Positions 46,673 through 57,174 of a stretch of DNA of 64,000 nt are shown here, piece by piece. The notes beneath the pieces were generated by a model. The model searched no databases. It saw only the letters and a program-made list of their open reading frames with translations, and was not told the DNA's origin. Location of the stretch: contig JANDJZ010000032.1 in assembly GCA_027943245.1 (NCBI GenBank), forward strand, positions 1 to 64,000, given 5' to 3'. Each line of letters starts with the position of its first letter. The stretch's first letter is position 1. The position numbers were made by a program, and so were the translations under genes. This DNA comes from Acanthamoeba sp. SK_2022b. Taxonomy: Eukaryota > Discosea > Longamoebia > Acanthamoebidae.

Positions 46673-47704
46673 ATGGAGAGCGAGTGGGTGGTGAAGGGCT
46701 GGCGGGCCATGTTCGAGGAGTCGGGCTACCCGGAGTGGGTGGTGGCGGGCGTGGGCAGCTTCGTGCTGCACGAGTCGCTCTATTTCCTGTTCCACTTGCC
46801 CTACCTCATCTCCGACTTCATCCCCTCCCACCAGAAGTACAAGGTCCAGCCCACCAAGCCCAACGACTGGCCCCTGTACAAGCGGTGCCTCAAGCAGCTC
46901 TTCTTCAGCCACATCGTCATCCAGCTGCCCCTCATCCTCGCCTCTCACCCAATCTTTGAGCTACTCGGCATCCGCACCGAAGCCGAATTCATCCCCTCGT
47001 GGTGGACAGTCGTGGGTTCATGCGTCCTCTTCCTCATCATCGAAGATTTTTATTTCTATTGGATTCACCGGTACGTTGCCGTAGCCAAATCTGCGGATGA
47101 CAAAGTTATTTATTTTTTATTAAAATTATTTCTTCGTTCTTTTTGTATTACCCACAGATTTTTGCACTGGGGTCCCATCTACCCGTACATCCATAAGATT
47201 CATCACCACCACGCTGCGCCCTTCGGCATCGCCGCCGAGTACGCCCACCCCGTGGAGACCATCTTCCTCGGTCTGGGCACCATGCTCGGTCCGTTCTTGT
47301 TTGCCACCCACCTCTTCACCGTGTGGGCCTGGCTCTTCCTGCGCCTCTTCCAGACCGTCGAGGCCCACGCCGGCTACGACTACCCCTGGTCGCCCAACCG
47401 TTTCATTCCCTTCTGGGGCGGTACATTCACTTTCAGACTTCATTGCCATCACCGCCGTCGTCATCGTCATCATCTCATTCGTTCTGTGTATGCATGTGTT
47501 GCAGGAGCCGAGTTCCACGACTTCCATCACATGGCATTCACGGGCAACTACGCGTCGACGTTCATCGTGTGGGACCGCGTGTTCGGTACCGATACCAAGT
47601 ACCACGAGCACCACCGCAAGCAGCAAAAGGCCAAGAGCAACGTGCACTTTGCCGAGGACAAGGCCGCCAACCAACTCAAGCCCAAGGCCAAGAAGCGTGA
47701 TTAG
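46673..47704 (+). CDS. Methylsterol monooxygenase-like, fatty acid hydroxylase superfamily
   Basis: Start ATG 46673 (MESEWVVKGWRAMF), stop TAG 47702-47704. Three exons. The three His boxes of the superfamily are present: WIHRFLHWG (HRxxH), IHKIHHHHAAP (HxxHH) and EFHDFHHMAF (HxxHH), with the spacing of ERG25/SMO. Membrane segments include LYFLFHLPYLISDF, SHIVIQLPLILA, VGSCVLFLIIEDFYFYW and FLGLGTMLGPFLF. The GYDYPWSPNRFIPFWGG motif also fits SMO. It is expected in the ER, removing C-4 methyl groups during sterol synthesis with a di-iron centre. The Lys-rich C-terminus (KPKAKKRD) may act as an ER retrieval signal. Confidence 0.9.
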   Translation: MESEWVVKGWRAMFEESGYPEWVVAGVGSFVLHESLYFLFHLPYLISDFIPSHQKYKVQPTKPNDWPLYKRCLKQLFFSHIVIQLPLILASHPIFELLGIRTEAEFIPSWWTVVGSCVLFLIIEDFYFYWIHRYVAVAKSADDKVIYFLLKLFLRSFCITHRFLHWGPIYPYIHKIHHHHAAPFGIAAEYAHPVETIFLGLGTMLGPFLFATHLFTVWAWLFLRLFQTVEAHAGYDYPWSPNRFIPFWGGTFTFRLHCHHRRRHRHHLIRSVYACVAGAEFHDFHHMAFTGNYASTFIVWDRVFGTDTKYHEHHRKQQKAKSNVHFAEDKAANQLKPKAKKRD

Positions 47705-47917
47705 TGTTGTGGTTTTTCCTCAAGACACGCTTTTTCTCTGTTGCATCACCTACCCTGTACAATCCTTCAATAAATAAGGTTGTGCGTGTCAATTTCTCTC
47801 TCTCTCTCTCTCTCCGTTCTCGGTCGTCATCGGCCACGCGAGGTGGGTCAGCGGCACCCGAATCGGCGTTGGCCGCGTTTCGTTTTCGTTTGTGTTGTGG
47901 CGGTGTTGCTTGGTGCA

Positions 47918-49830
47918 TCAGACGCGCAGGATCTGCATTTTGGAGGCGAAGGCGATGGAGATCCAGTCGGGCTGGCCCAACGACCACTGCAGCTGATTCA
48001 CCTCGGCCTCGGCGTTGTACGCCAGGATTGGGTCTTGACAACCACCGCCCCAAGCCCAATCGTCAGTTGGCCGCTGGGGGGAGGGGGCGCTTGCTTGTCG
48101 ACACACAGAAAGGAGAGGCACCTTCGATGGGCTTGGGCATGGAACTGAGATCCCAGATGAGCGCCGAGGAGTCATCGCCGGCCGTGGCCAAATGGCACGA
48201 CGAATGCGGAGCCCTGTGTTCAACATGGTGCACGTTTGTTAGACAAGCTGTGTGCGTGTGCGAGAGAGAGAGAGAGAGAGAGGGCGGTACCAAGCCAAAG
48301 AGTTGATACACGAGCTGTGGCCGGTAAGCTCAGCCGCGGGCAGCGAGGGCACGCGAATGTCCAGAATGATGACCTTGTTGCTGTCCATCGAGATGGTAGA
48401 GAGATAGTAGTCGTCCTGGGGAGATGGGTGGAGTTACGCCGTGAGTTTGCATCGCGATGCAAACACCCACCCACAATACACACCACCACCACCACCACCA
48501 CAGAGAGAGAGAGAGAGAGAGAGCAAAGCTGTCATTTAATTACCTGACGATTCCAGCAGAGCCTCAGCAGGGACGACTGCTCGGGGCTCTCATAGATGAT
48601 CGTGGAGTGCTCGAGATTCCTGATACAACACACGCGTTAGAGGGCGAGGCGACAAGTGGGCGCTGAGCAGATCGATGGGGGGGGGCATGGGGCGTGGGTT
48701 GTAGCAACGAGGAGGAGTCAGGACTCACCTGAGGTCAAACATGCGGACCGAGCCGTCGGCGCCCACCGACGCGAAGAGGTCCGTTCCCCGAGCAAAGGCG
48801 ATGTCGTACACTTCCTTGTCGTGGGCGATGAGCTGTGTGAGAGCCGATTGTCTCTGCACCACCGCACACACACGCATAAGCATTCGTCGACGGTCAAATG
48901 GTCGGGTCTCATGGTGAGAGGGAGGGGGCACAACAAACCTCGATGTCCCAGATGGTGCAGGTCGTGTCGATGGAGGATGTGCCCAAGATGTTGGGATTCG
49001 TCGTGTTCCAATCGAACGACGTGAGCGGAGCGCAAAACTCTGAGTTCTTGTTCTATAGCACGTGTGCGTGCGTGTGCGTGTGCGTGTTGGAGGTGAGCTC
49101 ACGACGTCTATTGGAACTGGCGCGCGCGATCGCGGGTTGTGGTTTGGGGGGGGGGGTGCTCACGTTATTGAGGAGGCACTTGAGGCTGACGTCGCCGCTC
49201 TCCCCGACCTGCCACAGGCGCATGTAGTCGCCGGTGGTGCCCAGTAGATCGGGCTTGTCTCCCACCCGATCCGGAATCCACATGATCTTTGTCGCCGGAT
49301 ATGGATGCTGGTCGAGTGCGCGTTAGCTTTGTGTGCGTGCGCGCGTGTTGTGTGCTGCGTGTTTGTTGCTGCTGCGGGGGAGGCCTCGCCGAGCGAGCGG
49401 GTGAACGGGCGGCTGAGCAGTACCTTGAATTCGCCGGTCTGCACGAACTCGCCGGTGTCCTCGTTGAGCTGTACGATGGACACTGCACGACGCCGCACAC
49501 ACACGCGAGAGAAGGTTGGCAAAGGAGAGAGAGAGAGAGAGAGAGCGGCGACGGCGGAGAGGAGAAGAAGATCAAATGATAGGAGGGCTCTAATGACTCG
49601 AATAAATTTGGAGAAAGCAACCACATGCTACCAGCAATAGGATTCCGGAGGGGGGGGGGGCACGAAGAAATTGATGGCGGCATACCTTTGTTTGTGTAGT
49701 CCTCCAGAAAGGAGCCGAGCGCGAGCCTGAATTTCTTGTCAGGCCGCACCGACCAATTCATTCCGTAGATAAGCCATGGCGCCTGGTACGTGTAGATTTC
49801 TTTCTTGCGTGAGTCGTCCTGCTGCAACAT
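47918..49830 (-). CDS. DCAF7: WD40-repeat protein DCAF7 / WDR68 / TTG1 homologue
   Basis: Start ATG 49828-49830 ([16 protein letters not shown]); stop TGA at 47918-47920. The N-terminus [20 protein letters not shown] then [12 protein letters not shown] matches DCAF7 almost position for position. WD repeats follow: [93 protein letters not shown], and [15 protein letters not shown], ending MQILRV. DCAF7 is a seven-bladed scaffold that links DYRK kinases and CUL4-DDB1. About nine exons with short, often (GA)n introns. Confidence 0.92.
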
Positions 49831-50015
49831 CCTTCCGTTCTTTTTTCCGTTCAAGGCCCTCTTGATCAAACGCGGGCAGCACACCACAAGAGGCCAGTCT
49901 GCAATCCAATTATTCAATTTGTCAAATGAAATGTTGTGTCCTTTCTATTTTCATCCGTCGACAAGAATAAAAACAAGAAATAAATAAATGATAAATGAGC
50001 AATAAAGGAAAAAAA

Positions 50016-51496
50016 TTAGAAGTCCTTCACGAGCTCCTCGCTGTAGGCCCAGAGCGCGGCGGCCGTGGCTTCGTCGACGGCGTAGGGCTTGGTCTTCTCC
50101 TCTTTCTCGCTGCTGAAGTACTTGCCGCTTACCTGTTCGATCTCAGACGACACGGCGCAGTACACCGAGGTCCTGATCGGGGGACCACATTGTCAGGCGA
50201 CCTCCCTCACTTCAGACGTGATGCGTGTGCGTGTGGACTCACCTTGCTCCTTCCTCGGCGGTACGGAAGAAGAGGTGGGAGATGGGCTTGACGATCCATG
50301 ACAGGTACCAGGGCGTCTCCCTTCCCAGCTCCGTGTTCTGTTTGGCGGAATCAGTGCTCGATCACGACGCTCGACTCGAGCGGGGGAGCGCCGAATGAGG
50401 GTGGGGAGTAGCGGGGGAGAACGCACGACGGCGCCAGGGTGAACGGCGTTGACGGTGACGCCGACGCCCTTCTCCTTCAGTAGCTTGTCCAAATGGAGCG
50501 TGAAGAGCAGGTTGCAGAGCTTGCTCACGCCATACATCGACATCGAGCTCTATTCCCAGTATGATTAATCATAAGCACGTCATTCCCAGCGTGTATTTGT
50601 GTGCGCGCGCATCGCGCTTGGTGAGTGTTGTGTAGGTGTGTGAGATGCGCGATGCATACCTTGAGGCCGAAGTTGGGCGGATCGGACACGAGCTTGAGGT
50701 CCTCGTTGAGCGGGCCGCAGAATTTGTGGGCCTCGGAGGACACCACCACGATCCTCGCCGGCGACGACGCGGCGAGCGTGTCGAGCAGGAGCGTGGTCAG
50801 GAAGAAGTGGCCCAAATGGTTGGTGGCGAACATGAGCTCGTGGCCCTGCGCTGACGCGCGCTTCTCCGTGGTCACCACTCCTGAGGCCATTCGTGCGCCG
50901 CAGTGGCACAGGTGAGTCATCAAGCAGGGACAGTGGATGAGTGAGTGAGTGGTGAAGAAGCAGCGCACCAGCGTTGAGGATGAGGTAGTGGAGGTGCTGG
51001 TGCTTGGCCAAGAAGGCGTTGACGAAGGAGCGCACGGAGGTCAGGTCGGACAGGTCGAGCGCCATGGCCTCGAGCGACACGTCGTCCACGCTCCGCACCT
51101 GCGGGATGCCGAACGTGGTCCACTCCTTGTGGTCACCGTCGCTCTTGTGGCGCCTCTCCAGCGTCTCCTCGATCTGTGCACGCACGTCGCTGATTGCCGC
51201 TTCGGCTCTCTCCATGTTCCTGCATGCCATCACGACATGCACGCCTAACACAAAATGTTATTATGTATTCATATAATTCAATACTAAATGTTTCTTCATT
51301 ATGTTTTTGATTATATTTTAATATAAAATGAACGTTGGCACACCGTTGGGTGTATACCAAGAGCGGCCATTGCGAGAGCGGTCTCCTTGCCAATTCCAGT
51401 GTTGGCTCCCGTGATTATGCAAACCTTGCCGTGTAGTCCACCCCTGGGGGTAGTTGTTGTTTCTTGCTGCGGTGTGGCATCGCTGGTGCCCTCCAT
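50016..51496 (-). CDS. Short-chain dehydrogenase, retinol dehydrogenase / WWOX-like
   Basis: Start ATG 51494-51496 ([16 protein letters not shown]), stop TAA at 50016-50018. The cofactor motif is [17 protein letters not shown], then [47 protein letters not shown] with the catalytic Ser, and [12 protein letters not shown] with YxxxK, followed by VNAVHPGAV. This is the pattern of retinol dehydrogenase 11-14 and WWOX-type SDRs, which are NADP-preferring (ACRN). A 30-residue insert ([17 protein letters not shown]) is unusual. About six exons. The proximity of retinal-related enzymes and heliorhodopsin in one genome is not evidence of a pathway. Confidence 0.88.
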
Positions 51497-52650
51497 CTTC
51501 GGTGTGGCGTTTCTGTTCTGTCCGCGGCCTCGCGATTTTTTTTTTTTGATTTGCCTCGCGATTTTTTGATTAATGGTCGACAAAAAACCGGCGATTTTTA
51601 TGCACCAAAAACGGCAAAGATGGTTTGTTTGGGCAAGGGCTCGCTAATGCTATAGGGTTGCGCCACGTGGAGCGGAGAGCAGTCTCTACGGGGGCATTCT
51701 CACTACGGGTCGTGGCTGAGACAGCCGGCTGCCTCGGCTGCCAACCAGCGTCCAGGGCACGACAAGGAGGGCTACGTGATGCGGGCAAGACTCAGGCGAA
51801 AAACAAGCGACAACAAGGAGCTTGAGTGGGAACGTCGTCTACTGACGTGACCCAAAGTCGATCCCGGAGTCAACATGTTCGATTTGGGGGGATGTACTTG
51901 GCAGGGTCAAGTCGTCCCAAACCCGCGTTCATGCGGAAACACGACCCAACAAAGGACAAAGTTGCGCGTCTGTCCGTCAAGCTACGCGTCCACCAACCAG
52001 AGCGAGCTGGGGTAGATACAAAGTGGAATTCCAAACACACTACTCGGAACTTCTGGAGAATACCTATTGGCCTATCAACAGCGCGAACACGAAATAGAGA
52101 TATCTGCGGTCGCTCCCGATTGGCGTAAAGATGTTTGATTTTGGTGTGGCGATACCTCAGGACCGCGAGCGCGATTGGCTCGTTGGTCTTCCGGAAGAGT
52201 TACGCCAATCCACAGCGCGGCGGCGAGTGGGGCAAGATAAAAGTCCAAACCACACGGAGCGGCAACTTTTACTCATCCGCCGCACTCTTGTGCAAACAGC
52301 AACCACAGCTACCAGCCGCCGCTCCGCGCCACCTGTTGCTCTACCGCCATCTTTGGACTGTCCGGGCTCCCCCTACCGTCACCCCCACACCTTCATCCCA
52401 CACCATCGAGAAGCCGCCTCCCCTTCATCCTAGGTGAACCTAACCGCCCTCCACTTCTTGGTTGCTGTGGTTCATGGTCCATCTGGGAGAATGCTAGCTT
52501 CTTCTTGAGCAAGAAGAAAGGCAATGGAATGAGCGAACTGGCCGTGTTTGTTGACCATGGCTTTATCTACCCACAGAAGGCAACTAACCAAGAGGCTAGC
52601 CTCTGCTACACCAACATCCCTACCTACCACTACCCATATCAAACTTCAAG
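51497..52650. other. Intergenic, no gene recognised
   Basis: About 1.15 kb with only short, non-conserved frames. A fragment near 52095-52120 (GATATCTGCG...CGATTGGC) recalls wording of the R repeat family, so part may be an old copy. Nothing else is supported. Confidence 0.35.
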
Positions 52651-53931
52651 ATGTCGGACAGTTTCAAGGACGGACGGGTCACCGTGAGCCTGGAGGAGCT
52701 CTCACAGCTGCTTCGAGCAGTGCAAGCGCCCAGGGTCCCCAAGTCAGGTTTGTGGCGGCGTCCCTCTCCCTGCCATCCGCCCACCGCCCATGAACAAACG
52801 CTGACGTCGGTGTCCTTCTTTTTTGTCTCTTGGCTGTTCTCATTCTCTTCTTTGGTTGTTATTCCTTGATTGGCCGTCGCTTTCGCTATTTCTACGACCT
52901 CTGTCACGTCGTTCTATGGTTTGGTCTGGCCAATTCTCGGTCACACAGGCCTGGGCAATCCTGGTCCGCTTGGTCTAGGAAGTTTTGCGCTGACGACCAT
53001 GACGTTGTCCATCTACAACGCGGGCATCTTGACCGACACCAGTGGCCTTGTCATCGCGGTCGCGCTCTTCTATGGTGGCATCGCCCAATTCATTGCCGGT
53101 ACCCTTCGTTTCGTTCTTGCTTTCGTTCTTTCAAGGGCTCTTTTACTCACGTCTATGTTGTTGCTGTTGACAGGGCTTTATGAATACAGGATCTCGAACA
53201 CATTCGGTGCAACGGCGTTCTGTAGCTACGGCGCGTTCTGGTGCAGCTACGCTGGCTTTGTCTACTTCATCGTGCCAACTCTGCCAGCAGCCAAGGTCCA
53301 TGAGGCGTCGGGCCTGTTCCTGCTCATGTGGCTCATCTTCACGCTCTACATGACCGTGGCCTCGCTACGCGTATCGCTCGTCCTTGCTGTTCTCTTCACC
53401 GTGCTAAGCATTACCTTCCTGCTGCTCATGGTCGGAGATTTCGCGTATGGCCCCCTCTCTTTCTTGTGCATGGCTCCGTGGCTCACCACGCACGTGCGTG
53501 CATCTACACACAGCGAGGCCCCGAACGTGACTAAGGCCGGCGGCGCATTCGGAATCATGACGGCGATCATCGCTTGGTACGGAAGCGCAGCGGTGGTGAT
53601 CAACTCGACGTGGGGCCGCACCCTGCTCCCCGTCGGCGTGTTCGTGCAGCCCAAGAAGAAAGTGGTACGCCTTCGAGCCGATACCACACCCCACTCGCTC
53701 GCCGGGCAACTGGTGGCTCACCTTACCCTTGCATTCGAGCAGTCGACGGAGGACGAGCAGAACATGATTCCGCTGATGGAGGTGCGAAAGACCCCGAGCG
53801 AGACCAGTGACGAGCTGAGCCACGATGACGATGACATCGAACACGGCCGCAAGGACAAGGAAGCCGCCGAGCCCAAGAAGAGGGGAGTTCTCAACACCAT
53901 CAAGCAGAAGACATTCGGATCGAGCCACTAA
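52651..53931 (+). CDS. GPR1/FUN34/YaaH family acetate transporter
   Basis: Start ATG 52651 (MSDSFKDGRVTVSLEE), stop TAA 53929-53931. The signature NPGPLGLGSFALTTMTLSIY matches NPAPLGL...TT of the AceTr family. Six hydrophobic segments follow (TSGLVIAVALFYGGIAQFIA; GATAFCSYGAFWCSYAGF; GLFLLMWLIFTLYMTVASLR; VLFTVLSITFLLLMVGDF; FGIMTAIIAWYGSAAVV). The cytosolic tail is acidic and basic, ending NTIKQKTFGSSH. These carry acetate or succinate, often with protons. Four to five exons. Confidence 0.9.
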
Positions 53932-54850
53932 GCCCATTTTTTTGTGTGGTCCACCCTGCAGCGATGGATCCCGCACTCACAATCACACCACAGTGGTTCG
54001 TGGTGGATTGTAGGGCTTTTTGTAAAACACCGTTAATCATATTATGTAAATAGAATCAACCTCTTCCTTCTCTTTCTTGCGGTGGCGAGTTACGGGACTA
54101 ATCGGCCTACAAACCTTGGTTTCGTCTTTTGCAAACCTACCGGCGGTCTTCAGGTTCCCCTCAGCAGGCCGGCGTGCAGGGCAGGCCTTCAGTATCTCAG
54201 GTGCATGTCCCTCTCCGTCGTCCGTCCTTGTGGTCTCACTCCTAGGCGCGTTCCTATGGTAAGGTGGGCGGTCAGACTCAGGGTGGGACTTCTTCCACGC
54301 CGTCAGCCTCATCATCGAGCTCACCGTAGGCAATCTTGTTGGCGTCACTCAGCAGCTCGCTGTCAGCCACCGCTTAACCATCGCCTTCCAATTCAGCATC
54401 GCCTTGCGCTTGTTTCCATCAAGCTTGCCTGCGAGTGGTCGGCGTAGGCCTCGTCAGTGCCGGCTTCGCCCATAAGGCTAGCTTCGGCTTCACCATCGGC
54501 AAGTGGTAGTCTCACCAGTGGCAGCCCCACTGGTGCTCTCTGCTGTGGCCCTCCCCAGCCAGACCACGAGCCACACCACACCGTGCCAGTGGGGGTGAAT
54601 TGGAGATGATGCGCTTGGCGAGCTTTGAGCCACAACAAACATCGCCTCAGAGGGTAACCATGCGCTAGTAGTCGGGACTGTGCGAGAGTGTTGGGGGAGG
54701 GGAGAAGGCGCATGCATCAGATCATCTTGTAGCTGCTTGACCACGATAAAGTTGTCGCATTTAATGCTATTTTCTCTGTCGCTTGGCCTCAAAACTGAAA
54801 AACAAGTAAATTAAGGTTGCAATGGAACGTTACGAAACACGCAAAAAAAA
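53932..54850 (-). pseudogene. Possible decayed coding sequence
   Basis: Between about 54700 and 54300 the minus strand has protein-like acidic fragments in different frames (ASLMGEAGTDEAYADHSQ; ELLSDANKIAYGELDDEADG) separated by stops. No intact frame or start can be built. The remainder of the stretch shows nothing. Confidence 0.25.
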
Positions 54851-54854
54851 AAAA

Positions 54855-55198
54855 GGGTTAGTAGTGCGGGCGGAGGTGGAGATCGATCCGGCGACCACCC
54901 CCTGGCGGCCGGACGGACAGGCCGTACCAACGCTTGCTCACTCTTGTCTACACCCTGGTGTCACCCCGTACTACCGCTTACCCAGACCGTGGAAAGGGAA
55001 TGGGACCGACGCACAGGCCTCTCTCGATCTTTGGCCAAACGCGTTTGTATGCTCGCGAAGAAGGAAAGGTATCTTAGCATAAACAGGGTACCACGAGGGC
55101 GCGGATGGCCTCTGGTAAGCGTTGGTACGGCCAGTCGAGTCCGGCCGCCAGGGGGTGGTCGCCGGATCGATCTCCACCTCCGCCCGCCCTACTAACCC
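54855..55198. repeat. Inverted-repeat element with outward T-runs
   Basis: Two arms of about 82 nt (54855-54935 and 55117-55198) are near-perfect inverted copies containing GGCCGCCAGGGGGTGGTCGC and GGATCGATCTCCACC. Read outward, each arm starts GCGTTGGTACGG, ends CTACTAACCC and runs directly into a T-run (12 on the minus strand at 54854-54843; 7 on plus at 55199-55205). GTTGGTA near the start can pair with TACTAAC near the end. This is the look of a short Pol III transcript, but I could not fold it as a tRNA. Alternatively it is a small foldback element. Confidence 0.6.
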
Positions 55199-55264
55199 TT
55201 TTTTTGGCGTTTTTCTCTACGTTACTTTGTAACCTTCTCATTTCTTGTGTTTTCTCGGGCGTAG

Positions 55265-56075
55265 AGACTGTAAGGTGGCTCACTGACGGGGCAGTTCGAT
55301 AAACCCGCTTGGATCTGCCCTCGTGACCTCACCGGAACCACATACTACCAATCGCCGAGCGCGTTCACAAAATTCCTTGGCCTGGATTTGGATTACACGT
55401 CAACGAAGTGAAATATCTGCGAAATTCTGTTCCGGTCCAATGCGTAATCAGAGATCTGAGTCCTGCAATTGCAGGGCAAACACGATCGTAGCCACTGACA
55501 ATCAAACGACCTGCCACAAAAGTCTCGAGCGCGGGCGGTCAGTCTTCTTCTCATCCGCACCCTCAACTACCCTACTACCCTACAATGCTATATCGACCAA
55601 GACCAGAACCTCCTCGTAAAGATACGGCTTATGAGCACCCCGCCCTTATCAAGTTCTCCCTTCGCCTACGAGCCACGCCTGCTGTGCCTGTGTAAGTCTG
55701 AGTTAGGTGCTCAGACTGGACTTGTGTCTCGGGTGTGCGTGTGTGTGTTAACGCATGCAGGCAACGACGGACAACGACAGGAAGAGGCAACTACTAGCGA
55801 TGGCCACCAGAACCAAAGATACGGCTTATGAGCATCCCCTGCCGCCTTTGTTAGTGTTGCCACCGTAGTCGTAGAGAGATAGCTTCGTGCCTTTTGCTGT
55901 GTGAGTCTGAGAGTTTGGTGCTCAGACTGGACGTGTGTCTCGATCGTGCGTGTTGGTGCAGGAAGCGTTGCACTTGGAGCACCACGTTGAGCGGGCTTGC
56001 AGGTTTGCCAGACGCGAGGAAGGTACGTTTGTTCTAACCGTTGTTGTATCTATCTCGAGCAATAAACCGTGTACT
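55265..56075 (+). repeat. Dispersed repeat family R, copy D (opposite orientation)
   Basis: Same elements as copies A-C but reversed: distal block at 55265-55460, ACTGACAATCAAACGA block near 55493, two hairpin units (CTGAGTTAGGTGCTCAG near 55695 and GAGAGTTTGGTGCTCAGACT near 55907), ending with CAATAAACC at 56060-56068. It carries a GTGAGTCTGAG donor-like and a TTGGTGCAG acceptor-like site around the second hairpin. Confidence 0.7.
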
Positions 56076-56545
56076 TTCTTCTTGGCCTAGTCAACTTGGA
56101 TCCTTCTGCCTCGCGAGGTTGTTTGTCGATTTGCTTCAAAAAGGGATCTTGTTGCTTTTTCGATTTCACTCAAAGGGGGTGTGGGGGCGTGGGCCGGCAC
56201 CAAAGCGTGCAGGAGCAGAAAAGCAGGGCTTAGCGTCACATCCAAAGAGTTCAAGATTACGAACTACAGTATGCTGCGCCTGCAGGTGGCCACCATCCTA
56301 CCACGCACTGATAATGGGAAAGCCTCTAACCGATGGAGATGACCGAGAGAAGAGAAGGAGACGGATGTGGAGCGACCTCAGCAAGGTTCGTCGACAAGGT
56401 CGGGCCAAAGCCCGAGGCGCAGAGGCTCTTGCAGGCCAAGGTGCCACTCGCCTCTTTTTCTTGGGTCGACGGGCACAACACCTGGTGTCGATCGTCCATG
56501 GCCATTGGGTTGTGGTGCATGGTCGAGGTGTCGCCATTGTCCGTT

Positions 56546-56675
56546 TCGCAGACCGTCTAAAACGATCATCGCGGGTTCGAATCCCGCCGTCCTCGTACCA
56601 TCAGAGGGCGTGGCCGAGTGGTTAAGGCGTTGAACTTCTAATTCAAATCTACTTCGAACCTGACGTAGTCTGCGA
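56546..56675 (+). tRNA. Circularly permuted tRNA-Arg (anticodon UCU) gene with leader/trailer helix
   Basis: The 3' half comes first: T-arm GCGGG-TTCGAAT-CCCGC (56571-56587), acceptor CGTCCTC (56588-56594) and discriminator G. After an 8-nt linker (56596-56603) comes the 5' half: acceptor GAGGGCG (56604-56610), T8-G9, D-arm GCC...GGC (56613-56628, with AGTGGTTAA loop), base 26, and a complete anticodon arm TTGAA-CTTCTAA-TTCAA (56630-56646; anticodon TCT at 56637-56639). The acceptor strands pair 7 of 7 with one G-U. Leader TCGCAGACCGTC (56546-56557) is complementary to trailer GACG-TA-GTCTGCGA (56662-56675): 12 bp with one 2-nt bulge, which would hold the two free ends together. The sequence before the T-arm does not supply a matching 5' half, so ordinary order fails. 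The join lies near base 43/44. A TTTTTTT run is at about 56736-56743. Confidence 0.8.
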
Positions 56676-57174
56676 GAGTAAGTGGCAAAGTCCCAGGGCT
56701 CGCGGCACCTGACGCGATCACCACCCAATAGATCTCTTTTTTTGTTAACAACAGCAACTGCTTCCTTGAAGTTCCCCCGTCCATCGGATGCGCTTGCGGG
56801 CCAGAGTGCACTCTGTTACACAGACGCACTCGGATCGGCAGTCGTTGCATCGGCGGTCGTCTGAAGAACTATGGGCGGCGGGCCTGACGTGCTGAATATG
56901 AAGCGGCGAGGGTGCACGAGGAACGAGCTTCAAGTTCATGGCTGCAGATCCGGGCGTCTGGATCACAACCTCACGAGCGAGGAACAGGCGCAGTGCCGCA
57001 TGAAGGTTATCCTGGGCAACACCCATCACATGTCGCTTGCAGAGTGGCTTCCCGCCTATCTGTTATGGCCATGGACGCAGCTTCTTGTCTCCTCTTCAAT
57101 TTAATCAATTAATCAATAAAGAGATATGATGAGAAAGGCTCTCTGCTTCCACCGCAGTGGCGCACACGCCTCAA
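56676..57174. other. Intergenic, no gene recognised
   Basis: Besides the T-run above, only short frames without family resemblance are seen. AATAAA at 57114-57119 may belong to a plus-strand transcript; the ANK/BTB gene ends on the other strand at 57175. Confidence 0.4.
56736..56743 (+). terminator. Likely Pol III T-run downstream of the permuted tRNA-Arg
   Basis: CTCTTTTTTTG, about 60 nt after the trailer helix. No T-run lies between the tRNA halves. Confidence 0.4.

Noticed and set aside
51826..52437. Overlapping ~100-residue plus-strand frames
   Set aside because: No family resemblance, no splice continuity, and frames are similar in quality to chance frames in this base composition.
56521..56595. 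An ordinary-order tRNA ending at 56595
   Set aside because: The upstream GAGGTGT pairs with CGTCCTC at four positions only and no anticodon arm forms, whereas the downstream GAGGGCG pairs at seven.
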